Shown: piece after piece, positions 57,860-64,000 of the stretch | Numbering within the stretch: position 1 is the stretch's first letter | How the letters are laid out: the number at the start of each line of letters is the position of its first letter | Assembly: GCF_003201875.1 (NCBI RefSeq) | Contig: NZ_QJKD01000003.1 | Coordinates: 496,001-560,000 of the forward strand | Direction: 5' to 3' | Source: Hungatella effluvii | GTDB taxonomy: Bacteria > Bacillota > Clostridia > Lachnospirales > Lachnospiraceae | DNA length: 64,000 bases | The notes under the pieces: generated by a model | Database searches by the model: none | What the model was told of the DNA's origin: nothing | What the model saw: the letters and a program-made list of their open reading frames with translations, nothing else | Position numbers and translations under genes: made by a program

Positions 57860-58551
57860 ATGACAAATAAGGAAATACTGGAAATAGCATTGGAACAATC
57901 CGCATTCGACTGCAGCTGCCGCTGGAATGCGATCTGGTATCCTACGGCAATAACATTGTAGCTCAGGTGAGTGAACGGCTGGCCGGCATTGTCAGCACCT
58001 ACATAGAAAAATATCCGGTCGAGCATTGTTTTGAGACACCCAACATAAACGCATTAAACGACGCTCTGGCCGCTTACGATTTGAAGGTATGTTTTATGGC
58101 GGAATACTTTCTGCCTGATCTGACACAGTTGAAGGAACTGCCCTGTGAATTCGAGACAAGAGTCCTGCATAAAGGCGATTTTTCAGATCTGTATACAAAG
58201 GAATGGAGCAACGCCCTATCCAGCGAGAACAGAGAACGCGATGTTCTTGGCGTGGGGGCCTATGATCACGGCAGGCTAATCGGACTCGCCGGCTGCTCTG
58301 CCGACTGTGAAACCATGTATCAGATCGGGATCGACGTTCTTCCCGCTTACAGACGAAAAGGGATCGCGGCCGCATTGACCAGCAAACTGGCGCTGGAAAT
58401 CATCGCTTTGGGGAAAGTTCCCTTTTATTGTGCCGCATGGTCCAACTTAAAGTCCGTCCGCAACGCAATCAAATGCGGTTTTCGGCCGGCCTGGGTAGAA
58501 CCGACTGCCAGAAACAGCGAATTCGTGGACAACATAAACGGCCTGAAATAA
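57860..58551 (+). pseudogene. GNAT acetyltransferase pseudogene with internal deletion
   Basis: Translation begins normally at 57860 (GAGGAG upstream; MTNKEILEIALEQSAFDCS) but then runs into a stop, whereas the next frame resumes at about 57917 with LPLECDLVSYGNNIVAQV and continues to 58551 through a complete GNAT core (IDVLPAYRRKGIAAALT acetyl-CoA loop). In the family these two stretches are separated by about 25-30 residues, so a deletion with frame change is inferred. An internal ATG could still express the core. Confidence 0.75.
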
Positions 58552-58554
58552 ACC

Positions 58555-58600
58555 ATGGGGACCGTGTGCGCCGGAACACTCCGGCGGGCACAGTCCCCAT
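58555..58600. terminator. Hairpin between convergent genes
   Basis: ATGGGGACcGTGTGCGCCGG pairs with CCGGCGgGCACaGTCCCCAT across a short loop. No T-run is present on either side, so termination would be weak, but the stem is among the longest in the window. Confidence 0.6.
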
Positions 58601-58606
58601 GAGCCG

Positions 58607-58960
58607 TTACTGGCGCAGCAAAAAATCCCTGACGTGATCCTTCACGATCTGATAGGACTCGTCATCTCCATATTTGATATTGATACACTGTTTTCCGGTT
58701 TTACAGGCAGGTACCATTCTGGCTATGTTGGTTACATATCCTTCCTCTGAAAAATGGATGGAAAAATGATTTTTGGCCGCGGAGACAGCGATATATCCGT
58801 CCTTCATTTTTTCTCCCGCCAGCCACATCGGCATTGAAAAGCATATTTTAGAATCGATCTGCGGATACTGTTTGCGCATGAATCCGATGAAATCGCTGAC
58901 ATACTTTTTTCCGTCCTCACTTAAGTTATCTGTGTATTCTGTTACCGAACTGGCGCTCAT
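58607..58960 (-). CDS. DUF1801-type small protein
   Basis: The 117-residue protein has the fold pattern of the DUF1801/YdhG family (helical N-terminus, then MPMWLAG, YIAVSAAKNHFSIHF). Homologues have been called iron chaperones on weak grounds. The ATG at 58960 has GGAGG upstream. It is monocistronic. Confidence 0.8.
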   Translation of the reverse strand: MSASSVTEYTDNLSEDGKKYVSDFIGFMRKQYPQIDSKICFSMPMWLAGEKMKDGYIAVSAAKNHFSIHFSEEGYVTNIARMVPACKTGKQCINIKYGDDESYQIVKDHVRDFLLRQ

Positions 58961-59053
58961 GGGCAGACCTCCGTTTTAGAATGTATTTTTATGATTATAA
59001 TTTCCCCATTATATCCCCTCTCGCCGACCTCCGTATCTCTTCGGTTTTCCCAG

Positions 59054-59111
59054 GCAAAAAACGCCCTGCCCCGGCGCCTCCCCCGCAGGTTCAGCCGCCG
59101 AGCCAAAGCGT
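59054..59111 (-). terminator. Terminator of the glycogen operon
   Basis: On the minus strand ACGCTTTGGCTCGGCGG pairs with GCGCCGGGGCAGGGCGT (G-U tolerant) and TTTTTT follows, eight bases beyond the GH13 stop. Confidence 0.75.
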
Positions 59112-59118
59112 TCCTTCC

Positions 59119-60744
59119 TTAAAGCAGAATCATCCGGGCCTCATACGGCCTTAAAATCTCCTCATTCTCTGCATCCTGGTAATTGCACAGGAGCCATTTT
59201 TTTCCTTCCCACATCTCCTTCAGAGAGCACCAGGTTTCACTGCCGAAGAAATTGCAGAGTACCAGCAGGCGGACGCCTTCCCATTCTCTTACGTATGCAA
59301 AAATATTCGGATCGTCCTCCAGAAGCAGTTGGAAGCTTCCATGTACAAAGACAGGATACTCTTTCCTTAAATGGATCAGTCTCTTATAATAATGGAAGAC
59401 CGATTGAGGATCCGCCAGTTCTCTTTCCGCGTTGATTTCCCCGTAATTCCCATTGATCCGGATCCAGGGAGTTCCATCTGTAAATCCGGCTCCCTCGCCG
59501 CAGTTCCACTGCATCGGCGTTCTGGCATTGTCCCGCCCTTTGGCGTGGATGGACCGCATGATCTCCTCCTTGGAATACCCGGCTTCCAGACGTTCCTCAT
59601 ACATATGAAGCGTCTCGATGTCCCGATACTCTCCGATCTCATAGTCCGTGTTCGTCATGCCCAGTTCCTCTCCCTGGTAGATATAGGGCGTTCCCTGCAT
59701 GCCGTGGAGAACCGTGGCCAGCATCTTAGCCGACTCCGTACGGTACTCCTTGTCATTGCCCCACCGCGATACGATCCGCGGCAGATCGTGATTGTCCCAG
59801 AAGAGGCTGTTCCAGCCGCTCCCCTGCAGCTCACACTGCCATTTGTTTAAAACTTCCTTGAGTTTTACGAAAGGAAGGGGGGCCAGATCCCATTTCTCCC
59901 TGCCCGGTACGGAATCCAGCATGATGTGTTCAAACTGGAACACCATGGAGAACTCGCTTCCATCCGGCGCACTGTAGAGCTTTGCACGCTCCGTATCGGC
60001 GCCCCAGCATTCGCCTACGGTGACGATATCGCCCTTCTGGAACGTCTCGCGGCTCAGTTCGCGGATAAATTCATGAAGACGCGGTCCATTACCCGTTATC
60101 TTTAAGTCCGGTTCCTTGGCAATCTGATCGATGACGTCCAGGCGGAAGCCGCCCACGCCTTTGTCCATCCACCAGAGGATCATCTCGTAGATTTCCCTCC
60201 GTACAGCTTCATTTTCCCAGTTTAAATCCGGCTGTTTGACGGAGAACTGATGAAAATAGTACTGTGACAGTTCCGGTACCCACTCCCATGCCGGGCCGCC
60301 GAAACAGGCTCTCATGTCATTGGGAAGAACACCCTCCTCACCGTCGCGCCAGACGTAGTAGTCATGGTAGGGATTATCCTTACTCTTCTTCGCTTCTAAA
60401 AACCACCGGTGTTCATCCGACGTATGGTTTAAGACCAGATCCATGATGATCTTAATCCCATGCTCTCCCGCCTCTTTAATCAGGCGTTCCATGTCCTGGA
60501 GGCTGCCGAACAGCGGATCGATATCCTGATAATCCGAGATATCATATCCGTTGTCGTCCTGAGGTGACTTACACACAGGTGAAAGCCAGACGGCGTCGAT
60601 CCCCAGTTCCTCCAGATAATCCAGTTTTTCTATGATTCCGTTCAAGTCTCCGATTCCGTCGCCGTCGCTGTCCTTAAAGCTTCTGGGATAAATCTGATAG
60701 ATCACCGATGTTTTCCACCATTTTTGCTCATTTCTGTCTGCCAT
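59119..60744 (-). CDS. GH13 alpha-glucosidase (oligo-1,6-glucosidase type)
   Basis: The 541-residue enzyme has the GH13 regions in order: DLVLNHTSDEH, GFRLDVIDQI with the nucleophile Asp near 202, VTVGECWG with the acid Glu near 244 and DNHDLPR with the stabilising Asp near 317. The QIYPRSFKDSDGDGIGDL opening and VID after the nucleophile are typical of enzymes cleaving alpha-1,6 or alpha-1,4 links at the non-reducing end. No signal peptide is present, so it acts on internalised malto- or isomalto-oligosaccharides. It is third in an operon with a debranching enzyme and glycogen phosphorylase. Confidence 0.95.
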   Translation of the reverse strand: MADRNEQKWWKTSVIYQIYPRSFKDSDGDGIGDLNGIIEKLDYLEELGIDAVWLSPVCKSPQDDNGYDISDYQDIDPLFGSLQDMERLIKEAGEHGIKIIMDLVLNHTSDEHRWFLEAKKSKDNPYHDYYVWRDGEEGVLPNDMRACFGGPAWEWVPELSQYYFHQFSVKQPDLNWENEAVRREIYEMILWWMDKGVGGFRLDVIDQIAKEPDLKITGNGPRLHEFIRELSRETFQKGDIVTVGECWGADTERAKLYSAPDGSEFSMVFQFEHIMLDSVPGREKWDLAPLPFVKLKEVLNKWQCELQGSGWNSLFWDNHDLPRIVSRWGNDKEYRTESAKMLATVLHGMQGTPYIYQGEELGMTNTDYEIGEYRDIETLHMYEERLEAGYSKEEIMRSIHAKGRDNARTPMQWNCGEGAGFTDGTPWIRINGNYGEINAERELADPQSVFHYYKRLIHLRKEYPVFVHGSFQLLLEDDPNIFAYVREWEGVRLLVLCNFFGSETWCSLKEMWEGKKWLLCNYQDAENEEILRPYEARMILL

Positions 60745-60813
60745 AGTCTTTCCATTTCCTCCAGCGTATTATCGCTCCCGTTCACGCTCACTTTGCAGCG
60801 TAAACCTTCCGTT

Positions 60814-63078
60814 TTACAGGTGCCAGATATCCTTATTGTACTCCTCAATGGTTCTGTCTGAAGAGAAGTATCCGGCCTTCGCAATATTAACCAGGGACTT
60901 GCGGGCCCAGGAACGCTCATCCTCGTAATCCGCCAGCATCTGCTCTTTCACCGCGATGTACTCTCTCACATCCAGAAGTGTCATAAACCAGTCTTTGGAA
61001 ACCAGTTCTTTATAAAGTCTTCCTAAATTAACCGGATCGCCGGTTAAGATCATCTTCTTGCTGATAATAAAGTCCACCAGCTCCTCCACGAGGCTGTCGC
61101 TCTCATAAATCTTTCTGGAGCAGTAACCGCTGGTTTCATAGAGCTTAATAACCTCATCGGAGGATTTTCCGAAAATATAGATGTTATCGTCGCCCACAAG
61201 CTGATGAATCTCCACATTGGCGCCATCCTCGGTTCCCAGAGTCACCGCGCCGTTTAACATAAACTTCATGTTGCCGGTTCCGGACGCCTCCTTGGAAGCC
61301 AGGGAAATCTGCTCGGAAATGTCGCAGGCCGGAATCAGCTTCGCAGCCTTGCTCACATTGTAATTCTCCACCATCACGACCTTTAAGTACGGACTCACTT
61401 CCGGATCGCTGTCGATCAGCTCCTGCAGACAGAGAATTAAATGGATAATATCCTTGGCAATCGTATAGGCCGGGGCCGCCTTAGCTCCGAAAATCATGGT
61501 AATGGGACGCTTCGGCAGATTGCCCTTCTTGATCTCCAGATACTTATAAATGGCGTAAAGCGCATTCATCTGCTGGCGCTTGTATTCGTGGAGACGCTTC
61601 ACCTGGATATCGTAAACGGAAGTTTCGTCAATCTCGACTCCCTGGGTGCTCTTCAAATACTTCTTTAAGTCCAGCTTTGCATTCTGCTTGATCTGGCGGA
61701 GACGGTCCAGAACTGCCTCGTCATCCTGAAAGTCAAGGAGTTTTTCCAGCTCCTCCGCGTGAATCTTATAGCCGGATCCGATCAGCTCCTCAATATAGGA
61801 AGCCAGCTCATGGTTGCAGTGCAGAAGCCATCTGCGGAATGTGATGCCATTCGTCTTATTATTGAATTTTCCCGGGTAAATATCGTAAAACGGCTTCAAC
61901 TCTGATTCCTCGAGAATCTGTGTATGGAGGGCCGCAACGCCGTTGACGCTCTGTCCGTAATGGATATCGATATGAGCCATATGAACACGTTCCTGCTCGT
62001 CGATGATATAGACCTTCTCATCATGGAAATCGCGCCTCACCCTCTTATCCAGCTCCCGGATAATCGGCATCAGCTGCGGAACCACCTTTTCCAAATAAGA
62101 AGCCGGCCATTTTTCCAGGGCCTCTGCCAGGATGGTGTGGTTGGTGTACGCACACGTCTTTCTCACCACATCGATGGCTGTGTCGATGTTAAAGCCTCTT
62201 GCCATCAGGAGGCGGACCAGTTCCGGGATCACCATGGTCGGATGGGTATCGTTGATCTGAATGACTACATGCTCGTGGAGATGGTACAGATCAAATCCAC
62301 GCTCTTCCGTCTCTTTTAAAATCAGCTGAGCCGCGTTGCTTACCATGAAATACTGCTGGTAGATGCGCAGAAGCTGTCCCTTCTCGTCGCTGTCGTCCGG
62401 ATAGAGGAAGAGAGTCAGACCGCGCCGGATATCTTCTTTATCGAACTCGATTCCATCATGGATGATGGATTCATCCACCGAGTCTAAATCGAATAAATGG
62501 AGGGAATTCTTTCCGCCTTCGTAGCCTGGTACATCAATGTCATACATGGTGGAAGTCACGGTAAGATCCTTAAACGGCACTTCAAACCGTACGTCCGTCC
62601 TTGTAAGCCAGTCGTCCCCTGTCATCCACGGGTTCTTCTCTTCCCTCTGCTTATGGTCTGCAAAGGTCTGTTTAAAGAGGCCGTCATGGTAATTTAAGCC
62701 CACGCCGTCGCCTGGCAGCTTCAGCGTCGCAATCGAGTCGAGGAAGCAGGCCGCCAGCCTTCCGAGGCCGCCGTTTCCCAGAGATGGCTCTGTCTCCGCC
62801 TCTTCGATATCCGCAATATCGATTCCATGCTTCTTTAAGACTTCCGCCGTCTCATCAAAAAGGCCGAGGTTGATCAAGTTGTTGGAAAGCAGCTTTCCAA
62901 TTAAAAATTCTGCCGAAATATAGTAGAGCTTCCTGCTGCCAGTATTCTTTTCGAGGTCCTTCATCTTACCCTTTACGATGGTAAGAAGCGCATGGTAGAT
63001 TTCCTCCATACAGGCTTCCTCAAGAGTTTTTCCAAATCTTTCGCCCAGAACTTTATTTAATTCCTGTTCCATCATCAT
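60814..63078 (-). CDS. glgP: Glycogen/maltodextrin phosphorylase
   Basis: The 754-residue GT35 enzyme has [34 protein letters not shown] and the PLP-lysine motif [10 protein letters not shown] near residue 602. It releases glucose 1-phosphate from alpha-1,4-glucans in the cytoplasm. It is slightly shorter than E. coli GlgP (about 815) but has all core motifs. AAAGGAG precedes the ATG cluster at 63078; the gene ends 70 bases before the GH13 gene. Confidence 0.96.
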   Translation of the reverse strand: MMMEQELNKVLGERFGKTLEEACMEEIYHALLTIVKGKMKDLEKNTGSRKLYYISAEFLIGKLLSNNLINLGLFDETAEVLKKHGIDIADIEEAETEPSLGNGGLGRLAACFLDSIATLKLPGDGVGLNYHDGLFKQTFADHKQREEKNPWMTGDDWLTRTDVRFEVPFKDLTVTSTMYDIDVPGYEGGKNSLHLFDLDSVDESIIHDGIEFDKEDIRRGLTLFLYPDDSDEKGQLLRIYQQYFMVSNAAQLILKETEERGFDLYHLHEHVVIQINDTHPTMVIPELVRLLMARGFNIDTAIDVVRKTCAYTNHTILAEALEKWPASYLEKVVPQLMPIIRELDKRVRRDFHDEKVYIIDEQERVHMAHIDIHYGQSVNGVAALHTQILEESELKPFYDIYPGKFNNKTNGITFRRWLLHCNHELASYIEELIGSGYKIHAEELEKLLDFQDDEAVLDRLRQIKQNAKLDLKKYLKSTQGVEIDETSVYDIQVKRLHEYKRQQMNALYAIYKYLEIKKGNLPKRPITMIFGAKAAPAYTIAKDIIHLILCLQELIDSDPEVSPYLKVVMVENYNVSKAAKLIPACDISEQISLASKEASGTGNMKFMLNGAVTLGTEDGANVEIHQLVGDDNIYIFGKSSDEVIKLYETSGYCSRKIYESDSLVEELVDFIISKKMILTGDPVNLGRLYKELVSKDWFMTLLDVREYIAVKEQMLADYEDERSWARKSLVNIAKAGYFSSDRTIEEYNKDIWHL

Positions 63079-63092
63079 CGATTCTCCTTTAC

Positions 63093-64000
63093 TTATACTT
63101 TTTCCAAAGCTTCATATACACGGAGGATTTCTCCCACACTCCACGCCTGGGCAAAACAGCCCTTCGAAGAAACGGGATTTTTTCCGTCATAAATCTCAGG
63201 CAGCTGCCCTGCGCATCCTTCCCGCATGGCGCCTTCCAAAACCTCCAGCTGGCGGCATACTTCCGCTTTCGCCTCCCTGCTGTATCCATGTACTTTCAGA
63301 TATGCGAGGTAATATCCGCCCAGCGGAAACACCCAGACCGTCCCCTGATGGTACGCCAAATCCCTGTCAAGCTGGCTGCCTCCGTAAAATGGCTTGAACT
63401 CCTTCTCATCCTCTGAGAGAGTTCTCAGTCCATAAGGAGTATACAACTTTTCCGCCACAGTTTCCACCACCTGTTTCTCTTTTTCCGGTGAAAGCATGGA
63501 AAAAGCCATGGAGACCGCCCAGATCTGGTTACAGCGGATTTGATTGTCAGCGTCCGTTTTGCCGCCGTCCTCTGTCCCGGAGATCACATCTTTTAAGCAG
63601 TGTTTTTCCTCCAGCCAGAATTTTTCATTGAAAGACTGTTTTACAAGCTCCGCCAGACGGCCGTAGTGAGCGGCGGAGTCGATCCCGCCCAATCTCTCCA
63701 TTATCCGCAGCGCGTTATACCAGTAAGCGTTAATCTCCACCGGTTTCCCGTGGCGCGGTGTGGGGAGTATGTCGCCAATCCGCACATCCATCCAGGTTAC
63801 CTGGTCAAAGCCATGTCCCGCTGCGATCAGTCCGTCTTCGTCCATGTGAATACCAAAATCCGTCCCTTCCTCGTACCGCTTCACGATATGCTCCATGACC
63901 GGATAGCACTCTCTTACAAAGGATATGTCATTTGTCCTCTCAAAATACAGATAAACGCTGTTGATAAAAAGAAGCGCCGCATCCACCGTGTTGTACATGG
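63093..64000 (-). CDS. Glycogen debranching enzyme (amylo-alpha-1,6-glucosidase), C-terminal part
   Basis: The visible 302 residues are the C-terminal (alpha/alpha)6 domain of a bacterial amylo-1,6-glucosidase: [12 protein letters not shown] at the edge, [17 protein letters not shown] and [19 protein letters not shown] with the catalytic region. The gene continues beyond the right edge; an ATG at 63998 is internal. It removes branch points from glycogen, complementing GlgP and the GH13 enzyme downstream. Confidence 0.9.
   Translation of the reverse strand, partial: MYNTVDAALLFINSVYLYFERTNDISFVRECYPVMEHIVKRYEEGTDFGIHMDEDGLIAAGHGFDQVTWMDVRIGDILPTPRHGKPVEINAYWYNALRIMERLGGIDSAAHYGRLAELVKQSFNEKFWLEEKHCLKDVISGTEDGGKTDADNQIRCNQIWAVSMAFSMLSPEKEKQVVETVAEKLYTPYGLRTLSEDEKEFKPFYGGSQLDRDLAYHQGTVWVFPLGGYYLAYLKVHGYSREAKAEVCRQLEVLEGAMREGCAGQLPEIYDGKNPVSSKGCFAQAWSVGEILRVYEALEKV

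Noticed and set aside
1..64000. CRISPR arrays, tRNA or rRNA genes, and prophage
   Set aside because: No regular direct-repeat/spacer pattern, no tRNA T-loop with matching stem, no rRNA-like sequence and no phage structural or integrase gene was seen.

Overview
The window reads as a chromosomal segment of an anaerobic Firmicute of class Clostridia, most likely a gut Lachnospiraceae. The reasons are strong AGGAGG-type ribosome binding sites, clostridial-style lipoproteins and gene families, and a complete selenium-dependent molybdenum hydroxylase / purine-degradation gene set. No rRNA, tRNA, CRISPR, transposase or phage gene is visible. Gene starts given here are often moved inward from the longest reading frame to the start that carries a ribosome binding site.

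Layout. (1) 1-1.5 kb: the 5' part of a membrane sensor gene and a small orphan protein. (2) 1.6-12.2 kb, minus strand: one long operon led by a DeoR-type regulator. It encodes a BtpA/SgcQ protein, a NitT/TauT-type ABC transporter (lipoprotein, two permeases, two ATPases), a pentulose-phosphate epimerase, an M42 hydrolase, a TIM-barrel isomerase and a split transketolase. The regulator/BtpA/epimerase/M42 set matches the cryptic E. coli sgc operon with the PTS replaced by an ABC importer; its substrate is unknown. (3) 12.4-14.1 kb: two MgtC/SapB membrane proteins separated by a long inverted repeat. (4) 14.1-21.8 kb, minus: an Fbp-like ABC importer plus a glycerophosphodiesterase, with a LacI regulator fused to an ABC-type solute-binding domain; matching operator-like sites lie at both promoters. 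(5) 21.9-26.8 kb: a CorC/hemolysin-family protein, an HPr-like protein without the phosphorylatable histidine, a stand-alone family-A DNA polymerase with 3'-5' exonuclease, and a HEAT-repeat protein.

(6) 26.8-53.2 kb is the metabolic core. It has molybdate uptake (modABC), Moco biosynthesis (moaA, moaC, moaB/mog-like, a MoeA-like protein, MOSC), Se/Mo-cofactor maturation (yqeB, yqeC, mocA) and a ModE-like regulator. It also has the catabolic genes hyuA, xdh, ygfK, ssnA and, on the plus strand, a YheO-type regulator, ygeX, ygeY, ygeW, arcC and a xanthine/uracil permease. Together these form the anaerobic purine/uric-acid degradation system known from gut bacteria: purine import, reductive/hydrolytic opening by Xdh-YgfK and HyuA/SsnA, processing to diaminopropionate-type intermediates (YgeY, YgeW, YgeX), and ATP recovery by carbamate kinase.

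(7) 53.2-59 kb: small accessory genes including an AraC regulator, a transporter remnant, ogt, a Gfo/Idh oxidoreductase, a zinc-ribbon protein and a GNAT pseudogene. (8) 59-64 kb, minus: a glycogen/malto-oligosaccharide operon (debranching enzyme partial at the right edge, glgP, GH13 glucosidase).

The most unusual structure is intergenic. There are two ~165-bp palindromic elements with CTAGTA ends abutting stop codons, a 126-bp repeat with compensatory stem changes (two full copies and one partial), a 45-bp core present twice in opposite orientation at the centres of two unrelated palindromes, and several further long inverted repeats.
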